Shown: positions 35,830-45,750 of the stretch, one piece after another
How positions within the stretch are numbered: the stretch's first letter is position 1
Layout of the letters: every line of letters starts with the position of its first letter
Assembly: GCF_002914525.1 (NCBI RefSeq)
Contig: NZ_LODW01000048.1
Coordinates: 372,001-436,000 of the forward strand
Direction: 5' to 3'
From: Rhizobium hidalgonense
GTDB taxonomy: Bacteria > Pseudomonadota > Alphaproteobacteria > Rhizobiales > Rhizobiaceae
Length of the DNA: 64,000 nucleotides
Notes under the pieces: generated by a model
Database searches by the model: none
The model's input: the letters and a program-made list of their open reading frames with translations, nothing else
Told to the model about the DNA's origin: nothing
Program-made: the position numbers and the translations under genes

Positions 35830-37731
35830 ATGACGTCGACACATGCAGACAACAGGGGTGAAGGTGCCAGCCGAAGGGGCTTTGTCGGACTGGTCGTCGG
35901 CGCGGTCGGCGTCGTCTACGGCGATATCGGCACCAGCCCGCTCTATGCATTTCGCGAGGCGCTGAGGCCCTTTGCCGCCGATGGCGTGCACGAGGCCGAG
36001 GTCGTGGGTCTCATTTCGCTGATGGTCTGGACGCTGACCATCATTGTGACCTTCAAATATGTGCTTTTTCTTCTCAGGGCGGACAATGACGGCGAAGGCG
36101 GCGCGCTCTCGCTTCTCGCCCTCCTGATGAAGAAGATGGGACGGAACGTCCCCGTGCTCTTCTTCGCCGGTCTGATCGGAGCGGCTCTCTTCATCGGCGA
36201 TGCGATGATCACGCCCGCTCTGTCGGTCATGTCGGCGCTGGAAGGCCTGAAGCTCGTCACACCGGCCTTTGCAGAATACGTTCCGCTGGCGTCGGCCGCG
36301 ATCATGATCATTCTCTTTGCCGTCCAGTCGAGGGGAACTGCTGCCGTCTCGACGTTTTTCGGCCCGATCACGGTGTTGTGGTTCCTGGCCATGGCGGCGG
36401 GCGGTCTGATCCATATCGGTGATGACTGGAGGATTCTGGAGGCCCTCAATCCAGCCAATGCATTCCTGTTCCTCACCCATGCCGGCAGCGTCGGCCTCAT
36501 CGTGCTCGGCGCCGTCTTTCTGACTGTCACCGGCTGCGAAGCGCTCTATGCCGATCTCGGACATTTCGGCCGCCGCCCGATCCAGATGGCATGGTTCGTG
36601 CTCGTCTTTCCGGCGCTGCTGTTGAACTACCTCGGCCAAGGGGCGCTGGTTCTCGCCCATCCCGAAACGGCCGGCAACCCGTTCTTTCTGATGTATCCCG
36701 ATTGGGCCTTGCTGCCTATGGTTCTCCTGGCGACGATGGCAACGATCATCGCCAGCCAGGCGGTGATAACGGGCGCATTTTCGCTGTCCCGCTCGGCGGT
36801 TCACCTCGGCTTCCTGCCGCGGCTCAGGATCAAGTTCACCTCGGAGACCAACACCGGCCAGATCTACGTGCCGGCGGTCAATCTTCTCCTGCTGGTCGGC
36901 GTCTTGATGCTGATCTTTTCGTTCGGCGACTCCGAGTCGCTGGCGACGGCCTACGGCATTTCGGTAACCGGAACCATGGTCATCTCGACCATGCTGGTCT
37001 TCCAGTTCCTTCGGGTCGTCTGGGGCTACTCCCTGCTGCTCGCCGCCGCCTGGCTGCTGCCGCTCTTCACCATCGAAGTCATGTTCCTGGCGGCCAATCT
37101 GCTGAAGATCTACGATGGCGGCTGGGTTCCGGTCGCCCTTGCGCTGGCGATCATGATGCTGATGTGGACGTGGACCAGAGGGCAGACCTACCTCAAGAGA
37201 GTGCGGGCCAACAACGAGATCCCGCTCGATTCCTTCATCAGGTCGATCGAGCGCAAGTCGGAGCATTCGCCGGTCACCGTTCCGGGAACGGCAGTCTTCC
37301 TGACCAGCGTCCCGGATCGGACGCCGAATGTTCTGCTCCACAATCTCAAGCACAACCACGTGCTTCACGAACAGAACGTCATCCTGACCGTCTGGACCGA
37401 AGACGAACCTTATGTCCCCGACAGCCGCCGTATCAAGATCAGCCAGCTCTCGCCGCGCTTCGTGCGCCTTGATATCAGCTTCGGTTTCATGGACGATCCT
37501 GACGTCACAAGGGCGCTGGCTCTGTGCAGAGAAGGAGGTTTCAAGTTCGAAATCATGAAGACCTCCTTCTATCTCGGTCGCAGAAACCTCGTCAGGACGC
37601 CGAACACCGGCCTGCCCGGCTGGCAGGAACGCATATTCATGGGGTTGGAAGGCTTGGCCATCGATCCCTCCGATTACTTCAACCTGCCGTCAAACCGCGT
37701 CGTCGAACTCGGCGAACAGATTGCCATCTAG
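35830..37731 (+). CDS. kup: Kup-family potassium uptake protein
   Basis: 633 residues, the usual Kup length. The signature first segment reads [19 protein letters not shown]; about twelve membrane segments follow, then a cytoplasmic C-terminal domain ([16 protein letters not shown]...[10 protein letters not shown] pattern). It imports K+ with protons at the inner membrane. The ATG at 35830 has ggggaa 5 nt upstream and starts the N-terminal tail [12 protein letters not shown]; upstream in-frame ATGs are less likely. Convergent with a CPA1 antiporter, 30 bp apart, a pairing that suits pH and potassium balance. Confidence 0.95.
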   Translation: MTSTHADNRGEGASRRGFVGLVVGAVGVVYGDIGTSPLYAFREALRPFAADGVHEAEVVGLISLMVWTLTIIVTFKYVLFLLRADNDGEGGALSLLALLMKKMGRNVPVLFFAGLIGAALFIGDAMITPALSVMSALEGLKLVTPAFAEYVPLASAAIMIILFAVQSRGTAAVSTFFGPITVLWFLAMAAGGLIHIGDDWRILEALNPANAFLFLTHAGSVGLIVLGAVFLTVTGCEALYADLGHFGRRPIQMAWFVLVFPALLLNYLGQGALVLAHPETAGNPFFLMYPDWALLPMVLLATMATIIASQAVITGAFSLSRSAVHLGFLPRLRIKFTSETNTGQIYVPAVNLLLLVGVLMLIFSFGDSESLATAYGISVTGTMVISTMLVFQFLRVVWGYSLLLAAAWLLPLFTIEVMFLAANLLKIYDGGWVPVALALAIMMLMWTWTRGQTYLKRVRANNEIPLDSFIRSIERKSEHSPVTVPGTAVFLTSVPDRTPNVLLHNLKHNHVLHEQNVILTVWTEDEPYVPDSRRIKISQLSPRFVRLDISFGFMDDPDVTRALALCREGGFKFEIMKTSFYLGRRNLVRTPNTGLPGWQERIFMGLEGLAIDPSDYFNLPSNRVVELGEQIAI

Positions 37732-37760
37732 AAGTGGACGCCGGGGAAGAGAGTTGCCCG

Positions 37761-39341
37761 TCAGGCCTTGGCCGAAATCGCGCTCAACTCCTCGAGATCG
37801 AGATCACGTTCCAGCTCGTCCAACGTCTCGTCATCGATGTCACCGGCGCGGTGGAGGCGAATGAGCTCCCGGCGTCCTGTCGCAACCGCTTCGAGAACGA
37901 CGTCGAAATGAGCATGGAGCATCGGCACGTAGTGCTCGGTTCTCTCGGCATAGTCGACGATCGCTGTCGCCCTGCGCTGATAGCGCTCCAGCAATTGCGG
38001 GTGGATGAGCTCTCCCTCTGCGTCATAAGCCAGGTTTTGCACGGTCCCGAGCTGCACCTGCGCCATGGCGGCTTCGGCCTGGCTCATTGTCAGGCGCGCT
38101 CTTTCCGTCTCCGGCGCCAGCCGCGCCCACGCAATCACCCGCCCCAATGTCGTGCCCTGCACGAGAACGGTCCCGAGAATGACGGCAAAGGACGTGGCGA
38201 GGATGAAGTCACGGCCGGGGAACCCCTCGGGCAGGCTCAGCGCCAAGGCGAGCGTGACCACTCCGCGCACGCCCGCCCAGCTCAGAACGGTCGCACCGCC
38301 TGCCCCGAGCGGCCGGGTCCGCGTGAACCCCAGCGCCGCACATGACTTGATGACGAGATCGGAGGCGAACACCCAGGCAAAACGCGCGACGACGAGTGTC
38401 ACGAGGACTGCGAGCATCGGCAGCCCCATTGTCGCGATCACGGTGGTAAAACCGCCGCCGCGTTCGACGACGTCGCGGAGTGACAGCCCGATCAATGTAA
38501 AGACCGCTGCTTCCATCAGAAAGATCATCACCGTCCAGAACGACGTGCCGCGCATGCGTGTGGCCGCTGAAAACACCGTGTGCTGGTGCCAGGAAGCGAT
38601 CAGGCCGGTGGTCACGGTGGCGATGACCCCGGAAACATGCAGCAGTTCGCCAAACAGGTAGGAAATCCAGCCGAGCAGCACGGTGGCCGCGATGATCAGA
38701 TAGTCGTCGCCGAGATGCCGGATGAGTTTGACCCATGCCGCTCCGACCACGATGCCGACGATGGCGCCGCCCAGCGCCAGCACGAAGAAGTTGCCAACCG
38801 CTTCCCCCGCGCTGAAGGCGCCTGTTGCGGCGGCGGCAACGGCAAACCGGAAAAGAACCAGACCGCTCGCATCATTGAGCAGGCTTTCGCCTTCCAGCAG
38901 AATTTGCAGCCGCCGTGGCAGCCTGACGCGCTCCAGCACGGCGCGCGCTGAAACCGCGTCCGGCGGCGCAACGATCGCGCCCAGTGCCGCGCAGGCGGCC
39001 CAGGGGAGTGACGGAAAGATAAGATGGGCGACAATGGCCACGACGGCGCACGTGAATAACACCGCGCCGACGGCGAGCGAGGCGATGCCGATCATATGGC
39101 GCCGCAGCCGCGCCAGCGCGATGGACCAGGCGCCATCCATCAGCAGCGGCGGCAGGAATATGACCAGCACCAGCTCGGGATCGACTTCTATTGCCGGCAA
39201 CCCCGGCACGAACGCCAGCAAGGCGCCACCGGTCAGCAGTGCGACCGACGGCGGCAGTCCAAGCCTGTGGGCGGCATAGTGCAGCGCGATGATCGCGAGA
39301 AACATCGCGATGACAAGCTCGAATAAAGGGGTTGGTTCCAT
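37761..39341 (-). CDS. CPA1-family Na+(K+)/H+ antiporter
   Basis: 526 residues with about twelve membrane segments and a cytoplasmic helical tail of ~110 residues. Cation-site motifs typical of NhaP/NHE-type exchangers are LGAIVAPPDAVSA and LEGESLLNDASGLV, with the conserved Asp. It exchanges Na+ or K+ for H+ at the inner membrane. The tail (AYDAEGELIHPQLLERYQRR, later HYVPMLHAHFDVVLEA) may regulate. Its end meets kup's end, so the two could be linked in cation control. Confidence 0.9.
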   Translation of the reverse strand: MEPTPLFELVIAMFLAIIALHYAAHRLGLPPSVALLTGGALLAFVPGLPAIEVDPELVLVIFLPPLLMDGAWSIALARLRRHMIGIASLAVGAVLFTCAVVAIVAHLIFPSLPWAACAALGAIVAPPDAVSARAVLERVRLPRRLQILLEGESLLNDASGLVLFRFAVAAAATGAFSAGEAVGNFFVLALGGAIVGIVVGAAWVKLIRHLGDDYLIIAATVLLGWISYLFGELLHVSGVIATVTTGLIASWHQHTVFSAATRMRGTSFWTVMIFLMEAAVFTLIGLSLRDVVERGGGFTTVIATMGLPMLAVLVTLVVARFAWVFASDLVIKSCAALGFTRTRPLGAGGATVLSWAGVRGVVTLALALSLPEGFPGRDFILATSFAVILGTVLVQGTTLGRVIAWARLAPETERARLTMSQAEAAMAQVQLGTVQNLAYDAEGELIHPQLLERYQRRATAIVDYAERTEHYVPMLHAHFDVVLEAVATGRRELIRLHRAGDIDDETLDELERDLDLEELSAISAKA

Positions 39342-39547
39342 GTTCCCTGCCCTGGCTCAGCAACGAATGTGAATATGTGCTGGCAAGAATTACAGCGACC
39401 TTGCGCATCTGAAAAGACGCGCCGCGCTTTAGAATTCTCCCCGGGATCAAGACCTCAGCTCGCGCCGCCATCGATCATTACCTGGATTTAATTGGAGTTT
39501 CCTGCGCATCCTCCTTACATCAGGCGTCCTGAGGCAAAGGAAGGTCC

Positions 39548-40327
39548 ATGAAAAGGCGGACGCTGGTGCTCGCAGGTGCGACCATTGTCGCTTCCACCGT
39601 GGCTGCGGCAGCGATCTGGCCACGGCGGCATATCACCGTTGCCGCCAGGACTTTCGACTGGAAGGGAACAGATTTCCTGAGCGGCGGCACAAAGTCGGTC
39701 GCATTGGAAAAGCTGCCTGCGCCGCTCTTCCGCAGCCGTCCGAATTGCCTCGTGACATCAGCCCAGACGCTTGGCCCCTGCCATGTCAACAATATTCCGG
39801 CCCGTCAGGACGTCTCGGAAGGAAAGGCCGGACTGCCCCTGCGGCTGGCCGTCCGCATCGTCCATGCCGCCGATTGCCGGCCGGTCGACAATGCCGACAT
39901 CGAAATCTGGCATACCGATCATCGTGGCTTCTATTCCGGCCGCGAGGCGGCCGACATGTTTACGCTCGGCGACGCCGAGGCAATCAGCGGGCTGGCCTTT
40001 CGCGGGCGCCAGCTGACCGATGCGGAGGGGCAGGCAAGCTTCCTGACGGCCTATCCCGGATGGTACAGGGGCCGCACGCCGCATGTTCACTGCCGCATCC
40101 TCGTCGAAGGCAAAGAACTTCTCGTCAGCCAAATCTATTTCGACGATGCGCTGAGCGACATCATTTATGGCGAGCATCCGGACTATCTTGGACGCCCTCC
40201 CCGCGATACCCGCAATGAAGCGGACGGCCTTTTCCCGGAGGATGCCGCCGATCACATGTTCGATTTCGAGAAGCTAGACGGCGGCGTGCTTTCCGCCACC
40301 ATCACGATCGGCCTCTCTTCTTCGTAA
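39548..40327 (+). CDS. exported intradiol-dioxygenase-like protein
   Basis: 259 residues. A signal/anchor (LVLAGATIVASTVAAAAIW after MKRRT) precedes the domain. The non-heme iron ligands of protocatechuate/catechol dioxygenases are visible: a tyrosine in RGFYSGRE, then Tyr, His, His in PGWYRGRTPHVHCRI. The preceding TLGPCHV and DIEIWHTD phrases are also family marks. Intradiol enzymes are normally cytoplasmic; exported forms of unknown substrate exist in several bacteria. Ends before a 160-bp gap. Confidence 0.8.
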   Translation: MKRRTLVLAGATIVASTVAAAAIWPRRHITVAARTFDWKGTDFLSGGTKSVALEKLPAPLFRSRPNCLVTSAQTLGPCHVNNIPARQDVSEGKAGLPLRLAVRIVHAADCRPVDNADIEIWHTDHRGFYSGREAADMFTLGDAEAISGLAFRGRQLTDAEGQASFLTAYPGWYRGRTPHVHCRILVEGKELLVSQIYFDDALSDIIYGEHPDYLGRPPRDTRNEADGLFPEDAADHMFDFEKLDGGVLSATITIGLSSS

Positions 40328-40486
40328 GCCAATCGCGCAGGAGAAAGCCATCGCCGGCGGCTGGCCTTGCCGACTGCCTCCATCATCGAAATTTCAAGGG
40401 CGACTTTGCATCCGGCATGAAACCAGATGCAGCATTCCTGCGTACTAACTCTCAACAGCGCAATATAGGCAACGAGGGTCGATGGC

Positions 40487-40768
40487 ATGGTCCGGAAAGA
40501 AGGCGTCGCACACATCCCCCGGCCAGTAGCCGAACAGGGACTGGCCAGGTTGATGATGAGGCTGCCCGCGACGCGGGCCACGATCAGAGCGGCCGCGGCG
40601 CGCCAGCCCCATCTTTACGAACTGTGCGGCGCCTATGGCGAGGCCTGCGCCGTTCTTGATCGCATGCGCAAGGATAGGTCGGCCGACCCGGCGATCGTCA
40701 CCGAATACGAGATCATCTGCGCCGAAATCGAAATCGACGTCACCAGGATCCTGCTCGGCGGCCGATGA
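40487..40768 (+). CDS. small helical hypothetical protein
   Basis: 93 residues, gaggg 8 nt upstream of the ATG. All-helical, basic N-terminus, then LCGAYGEACAVLDRM and EYEIICAEIEIDVTRIL, which resembles the small rhizobial proteins with a short alpha-hairpin. No function is assigned. It is convergent with the beta-helix gene, 17 bp apart. Confidence 0.6.
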   Translation: MVRKEGVAHIPRPVAEQGLARLMMRLPATRATIRAAAARQPHLYELCGAYGEACAVLDRMRKDRSADPAIVTEYEIICAEIEIDVTRILLGGR

Positions 40769-40785
40769 GTTTGCTGCCGATCCTG

Positions 40786-42273
40786 TCAGATCAGCACGCC
40801 ATCCACATCGATGGAAATGCTCAGCGTATCCGTATCGAAATGATGCGCAGCCCCATCCGAAATCTTGTAATGGAAAGTCTCGCTGACGTCTCCGCTGAGC
40901 CCGGCGAGCTTCGTCGCATCGACCGTGTAGCTGTAGTCGCCATGGTCATCGACATGGATGGTGCCGTATTGCCCGGTGAGCGTCAGACCGTTCTTGCCGA
41001 CGACCTCGCCCTCGAAGCGGCGGAGCAGCAGGATCCCATTAGCCGAACTGTCGTTTTCGAGGAGATTGCCATGATGGGCACCATCCGTGTCGGCTGAGAT
41101 TGTCAAGCTGTCATGAACCGCGACAATGATCGGGGCAGCGTCCGTATGCGTTGCATCACCGGCAACGTGACTATCAAGGCTCACCAACAGGGCGTCGGCC
41201 TCCTCGATCGTCGTATTGTTGCTGGCGGGAAAGGTGTTCGCGGCGATGATGGCCGGCGATATGCTGTATGGCGTGACATCGCTGGCGATGACATTGTCGT
41301 GGAAAGCCCCTGATGCAGGCCTGTCGACCTTCAGCGCCGCCTGCGACAGGTCGTCGAAAACGTTGTTGTGGATATCGATATCTTCGCGAACGTAACTGGT
41401 AGTGCCGGCTGAGCTCACCACAACGCCCCACACGCCGTCATGGATGTAGTTGCCTGATATATCGTAGTCGCTCGTGTTGCCCTGGTCGCCGAGACCGATG
41501 GCGTAGGACCAGCTATAGCCGCCATAGCCCGAGATATCGTTGTCGTGGATGGCAATGTTCGTGCCTGCTTGCGCGCTGATACCGAAGCCGCCGCCGCTGA
41601 TTGTATTATCTTCGATAACAGCATCCACGGCCCGCACGATCGTCAGCACGCCCTTGGGTGTCACCGCACCTGTCTGGTCGAGACTATTGCCGCTGATCAG
41701 GATGTTGCTGCTGTCATTGATCTGGACGGCATCCGCCGTGGTGCCATGGGCGTTGGTGACGGTATTGTTGAGGAGCGTGACCCCATTGAACTTTTCGATC
41801 CAGATGCCGTCACCGTTCACATCGTTGATGGTGCTGTTTTCAATGGTAATGTTCGAGCCGGTCCGGAAGGTGACGGAACCGGTCTTGGACAATCCGGTGT
41901 GATCGATCTCGACATTGTTGATCGTCCAGTTTGAAACATAGCCGCCATAGATGGCCGCACCTGACGTGTCCGAAATCTTGATATTCTCGATGACGATGTT
42001 CGAGGCGTAGAGGCTGTGAATGCCGTCGCCGGGGCTATGGATGACGGGGGCGTCGCCGACCCCATAGCTGCCGATCGTGATCGGGGCGCTGGCGGTGCCC
42101 GAATATTTGAGGTCTAGCTGGTCGTTGAACACGCTTCCGGCGGCAAGCAGCACGCTGTCGCCGGGCTGCAGCTTCAAATTTTCTACCGCCCAAAACGTCG
42201 CAAAAGGCGAAGCCTCGCTCGTTCCGGCGTTGCTGTTGGATCCTGTCGCTGAATTCACATAGTAAACTGTCAT
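40786..42273 (-). CDS. right-handed beta-helix protein with C-terminal Rap/VCBS-like domain
   Basis: 495 residues with no N-terminal signal peptide. Residues 1-385 form a right-handed parallel beta-helix: repeated coils such as NIVIENIKISDTSGAAIYGG, SNITIENSTINDVNGDGIWI and NIAIHDNDISGYGGYSWSY. The C-terminal ~110 residues (HHGNLLENDSSANG, VVGKNGLTLTGQYGTIHVDD, GDYSYTVDATKL) resemble the cadherin-like domain of Rap adhesins and VCBS repeats. The protein ends IDVDGVLI. Beta-helix folds often cut or bind acidic polysaccharides; no catalytic residues are assigned. Likely a type I secretion substrate. Tandem copy of the gene at 42666. Confidence 0.85.
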   Translation of the reverse strand: MTVYYVNSATGSNSNAGTSEASPFATFWAVENLKLQPGDSVLLAAGSVFNDQLDLKYSGTASAPITIGSYGVGDAPVIHSPGDGIHSLYASNIVIENIKISDTSGAAIYGGYVSNWTINNVEIDHTGLSKTGSVTFRTGSNITIENSTINDVNGDGIWIEKFNGVTLLNNTVTNAHGTTADAVQINDSSNILISGNSLDQTGAVTPKGVLTIVRAVDAVIEDNTISGGGFGISAQAGTNIAIHDNDISGYGGYSWSYAIGLGDQGNTSDYDISGNYIHDGVWGVVVSSAGTTSYVREDIDIHNNVFDDLSQAALKVDRPASGAFHDNVIASDVTPYSISPAIIAANTFPASNNTTIEEADALLVSLDSHVAGDATHTDAAPIIVAVHDSLTISADTDGAHHGNLLENDSSANGILLLRRFEGEVVGKNGLTLTGQYGTIHVDDHGDYSYTVDATKLAGLSGDVSETFHYKISDGAAHHFDTDTLSISIDVDGVLI

Positions 42274-42590
42274 ATCGCCATTTTTCTGATGATTTCGCAG
42301 CTGTTGGGGGTTGGCTGCGATGGATCTTTTGGAGGCGGCGAATACAGGCCATATCGAAAGGCCCTATGACCAAGGCGGCGGCTGGCAGGCCCGCGGGCCC
42401 GCCCTTGTCCGGGAAGGCGCCGACGTTGGTACACCTCAATGATCGCAACTTACGCGAAGATAAGCAATGAAATATCTACCGAAAGGTGAATGAACAGTAC
42501 TGACTGTGCCGTTCCGCAACGCGGGTCGATGCGACCGGGCCGCATGAAGATGCCGCCCGTTCGGCACGTCTCTTTTCGAGACACAGTCAA

Positions 42591-42621
42591 GTTGGACGAG
42601 CGCTTTCAGCACTCGTCCAAC
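42591..42621 (-). terminator. hairpin after upstream beta-helix gene
   Basis: Perfect 10-bp arms gttggacgag (42591-42600) and ctcgtccaac (42612-42621), 11-nt loop, 45 bp past the stop of the gene at 42666. There is no T-run, so termination is uncertain. The rest of the 392-bp gap between the two tandem genes has no ORF with protein character. Confidence 0.45.
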
Positions 42622-42665
42622 GGAGAGCATTGGGAGGCGAGCTCTGCGTCGCTTCCGGCTTCCCC

Positions 42666-44162
42666 TTAGCTCAGCACGCCATCCGCATGGATGAAGACGG
42701 TCAGCGTGTTCGCATCGCCATGATGCGAGGTGCCATCGTCGGTCCCGTAACTGAAGGACTCGCTCACGTATCCGTTATGATCGCCATGGTCGGGAAGCTT
42801 CGTGTCATCGAGTGTATAGGCATAGTTGCCTTCCTGATCCACGTGAATGACGCCGTATTCGCCGGTCACCGTCAAGCCGTGCTTGCCGACGGTTTCGTCC
42901 CCGAAGCGGCGAAGCACCAGCGTATCATTGTCCGAGCTGTCGTTTTCAAGGAGATTGCCATGACGGGCAGCATCCGCATCGGTCAGGATCTTCAGGTTGT
43001 CATGGACGGCGACAACCGCTGAATCCACGGCCGGCTCCGTCGTTGCGGCAGCCTTGGTCTCGGTGCTTGCAAGCGTCGTCTCGACATTTGCGACCGTGTG
43101 GTTGTTGCTGACGGAAAAGGTGTGCGCGTCGATGATGGCGGGCGATATGCTGGTGGCCTTGACGCCGGTCTCGATGGTATTGTTGGTGAAGGAGCCGGAT
43201 GCCGGCCTGTCGACCTTCAGCGCCGCCTGGGTGAGGTCGTCGAAGACGTTGTCGTGGACCTTGATATTCGTCAGGCTATAGTTGCTGCCGGTGGCTCCGC
43301 TGACGGCCACGCCCCAGGCGCCGTCGTGAATATGGTTGCCCGATATGTCGTAATCTCGCGCACTACCCTGATCGCCGAGGCCGACGGCGAAGGACCAGCT
43401 GTAACCGTGATATCCCGATATGTCGTTGTCGCGGATGGCGACGGTTTTGCCCGCAAGCGCGCTGATGCCGAAGCCGCCGCCGGTCAGCACATTGTCCTCG
43501 ACCACGGCGTCGGTCGCTCGCACCAGCACGATCACGCCCTTCGGGCTGTCGGCATGGGTCTGGTCGAGATGATTGCCCTTGATCAGAACATTGCTGCTGT
43601 CGTTGACCTGCATGGCATCGGCGGTCGAGCCGTTCGCGCTGGTGACGGTATTGTTGAGAAGTTTGACGACAGCGACCTTTTCGATCCAGAAGCCGTCGCC
43701 TTTGACATCGGATATCTTGCTGTCTTCGATCGTGACGTTCTTGCTGTTCCTGAAGGTGACGGCACCGGCGTCTTGCGACATTCCGGACTTGGCGATCTCG
43801 ACATTGCGGACCGTCCAATTGGTGACATCACCGCCATAGATAGCCGCACCGCCGGTATTCGATATTTTGAGGTTCTCGATGACGATGTTGGAGGCATAAA
43901 GACTATGAATGCCGTCGCCGCCACTGTGGATGACGGGTGCGGCCCCCGTCCCGTAGCTGCCGATCTTGATCGGCGCGGTCTCGGTGCCGGAATGTTTGAT
44001 ATCGAACTGCTCGTTGAACACGCTTCCCTTGGCAAGAAGCACGCTGTCTCCAGGTTTTAGCCCCAAGGATTCCACTTTGGACAAAGTCGCAAAAGCCGAT
44101 TTCTGGTCCGTCCCGCCGTTGCGGTCGGAGCCAGTCGCTGAGTTCACATAGTAGATTGTCAT
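42666..44162 (-). CDS. right-handed beta-helix protein, tandem paralogue
   Basis: 498 residues, same architecture as the gene at 40786 and roughly two-thirds identical in many blocks. Both start MT-YYVNSATGS and contain AIYGG, GFGISA, DNDISGY-GYSW and KVDRPASG. The C-terminal Rap/VCBS-like part is HHGDANTLTVFIHADGVLS, read in parts. Small insertions occur in the last third (HTVANVETTLASTETKAAA). Both genes share a start context (g-gat before ATG). Likely exported by the same route; the substrate or binding partner is unknown. Confidence 0.85.
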   Translation of the reverse strand: MTIYYVNSATGSDRNGGTDQKSAFATLSKVESLGLKPGDSVLLAKGSVFNEQFDIKHSGTETAPIKIGSYGTGAAPVIHSGGDGIHSLYASNIVIENLKISNTGGAAIYGGDVTNWTVRNVEIAKSGMSQDAGAVTFRNSKNVTIEDSKISDVKGDGFWIEKVAVVKLLNNTVTSANGSTADAMQVNDSSNVLIKGNHLDQTHADSPKGVIVLVRATDAVVEDNVLTGGGFGISALAGKTVAIRDNDISGYHGYSWSFAVGLGDQGSARDYDISGNHIHDGAWGVAVSGATGSNYSLTNIKVHDNVFDDLTQAALKVDRPASGSFTNNTIETGVKATSISPAIIDAHTFSVSNNHTVANVETTLASTETKAAATTEPAVDSAVVAVHDNLKILTDADAARHGNLLENDSSDNDTLVLRRFGDETVGKHGLTVTGEYGVIHVDQEGNYAYTLDDTKLPDHGDHNGYVSESFSYGTDDGTSHHGDANTLTVFIHADGVLS

Positions 44163-44537
44163 ATCACCAATGTTGCCCTGTTCGTCGGATCGCTATGTCG
44201 CCACTGGAATCGGCCGGGGATCGGCCGACCGGATGCGGCGGGGGCAAACCTCCATGGCAAGAAGGCGATAAGATGGTGTCAATGCGGCAACGGGCCCGTT
44301 TGCGGGTCGCGCTCCACAGGCGAGGGCGGCGCTGCGGGAAAGCTGCAACTTGGCCAGAGAAAGCCGCGACTTGGAGGCGAATAAATCGAGGAATCTTGGA
44401 GCAACGTACCTCACCTTCAAGCTGTACGGCAGGTGATTCTGCTCTTCGCTTGAGCTCACCAAAGCCAAGCAATGAAAGATGTGCCGTGTGGCCCCTCACA
44501 TCCTCCAAGCACGTTTACCCCTCTCCAAGGCGCTACT
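44163..44537. other. 375-bp gap upstream of beta-helix gene
   Basis: No ORF with protein character. Probably holds the promoter of the beta-helix pair (minus strand) and the 3' end region of the permease operon; no site is clear enough to call. Confidence 0.5.
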
Positions 44538-45746
44538 TCACCCCCTCTCCCGCAACGCCGTCGTCGGCGGCAGCCGCGCAGCCGCCAGCGCCGGCAACGC
44601 CCCGCCGATCACCCCGACCGCCAGCCCAAGCAGTCCTGCCGTCAAAATCACATCGGGCGTAACGACAAGCTGGAAGGCCATCTTCGTGTTGTTGGCGCCC
44701 ATCGTGCTCGCCTGCCAGCCGTTAAAGGCAAACCATGAGGCGATGACGCCGACTGCGGCACCCGCCGCGGAAAGCAGCACCGCCTCGACCCAGGTGGCGG
44801 CGAAGGCCGGCAGACGGGAAAAGCCGAGCAGGCGCAGCGTGGCGATTTCGGTCGCGCGGTCGGAGACCGAGCTCATCATCGTGTTCAAGGCGCCGGCTAT
44901 CGCACCCACCGCCATCAGCAGCGCGATCGGCCAGCCGAACAGGCGGATCAAGCTCTCGGTGCGCTCGGCCTGCGCGGCATAGAGATCGCCCTCGGGGATG
45001 GCTGTAAGCGGCGTGCCCGATATATCGGACAGCCGCTCGCGCAGTGCCGCCAGTGCCGTTGCAGGGTCGCCGCCGGCCAGCCGCACGCGCAGGCTCTGCA
45101 CCTGCCCTTGGCGGTCGAAGGCCGATTGCACCGCGTCCAGATCGGCCCAGATCTCGGATTCGAAGGCGCTGCCAGCGGCGGTGAAATGACCGGCGACGGT
45201 CCAGTCGACCGCGCCGAACCGCACCCTCTGGCCGACGGCAAAGCCAGGGAAAGCGTCCGCGATGCGGGCGCCGACGACGATTTCGCGGGCGCCCGATAGA
45301 AATAGCCGCCCCTGCGAAAGCCGGGCGCGGGCGCGCAGATCGAGCCCTGCCGGGTCCATGCCCCTGAGCGACAGCGTCTGCTCCGCACCGTCGCTTCCCC
45401 TGACATCGATCGGCACGATAGTCTCGCGAGAAAGCGCCGATCCGCCGGTACCATCGGGCGCAATTCCGGTATCGCCGCTCATGGCGGTCAGGCTGCGGAT
45501 CGCATCGGCAGGTACGTCCGAGCCGGTTTCCTGGTTGGTACCGCCACCTAGGATGACGGCGATATCAGGCGAGCCAGCCCCGGCAAGGGTGGCCTCGAAG
45601 CCGCGCGCCATCGCCAGAAAGCCCGACAGCACCGCCACCACGAGGGCGACCGACAGCACCATCGACAGCGAGATCGCAAGCCGCCGGGGCAGGCTGCCGA
45701 CATTGACTCCGAGCATGAGAAAGGTCTGTTTGAGCGTTGATGACAT
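44538..45746 (-). CDS. MacB/FtsX-type ABC permease
   Basis: 402 residues. First membrane helix after an amphipathic start (SLSMVLSVALVVAVLSGFLA), a large periplasmic domain (residues ~50-280), then three membrane helices: PIALLMAVGAIAGALNTMMS, EAVLLSAAGAAVGVIASWFA and GLLGLAVGVIGGALPALAAA. The SSVSDRATEIATLRLLGFSR phrase between the last helices is the coupling signature of the family. Last gene of the operon; it lies 4 bp after the previous permease's stop. Confidence 0.9.
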   Translation of the reverse strand: MSSTLKQTFLMLGVNVGSLPRRLAISLSMVLSVALVVAVLSGFLAMARGFEATLAGAGSPDIAVILGGGTNQETGSDVPADAIRSLTAMSGDTGIAPDGTGGSALSRETIVPIDVRGSDGAEQTLSLRGMDPAGLDLRARARLSQGRLFLSGAREIVVGARIADAFPGFAVGQRVRFGAVDWTVAGHFTAAGSAFESEIWADLDAVQSAFDRQGQVQSLRVRLAGGDPATALAALRERLSDISGTPLTAIPEGDLYAAQAERTESLIRLFGWPIALLMAVGAIAGALNTMMSSVSDRATEIATLRLLGFSRLPAFAATWVEAVLLSAAGAAVGVIASWFAFNGWQASTMGANNTKMAFQLVVTPDVILTAGLLGLAVGVIGGALPALAAARLPPTTALRERG

Positions 45747-45750
45747 TGGA

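Noticed and set aside
35482..37368. Long minus-strand frame (628 codons) opposite kup
   Set aside because: High-GC shadow of a clear Kup gene; composition is Arg/Asp/Gly-rich without family motifs.
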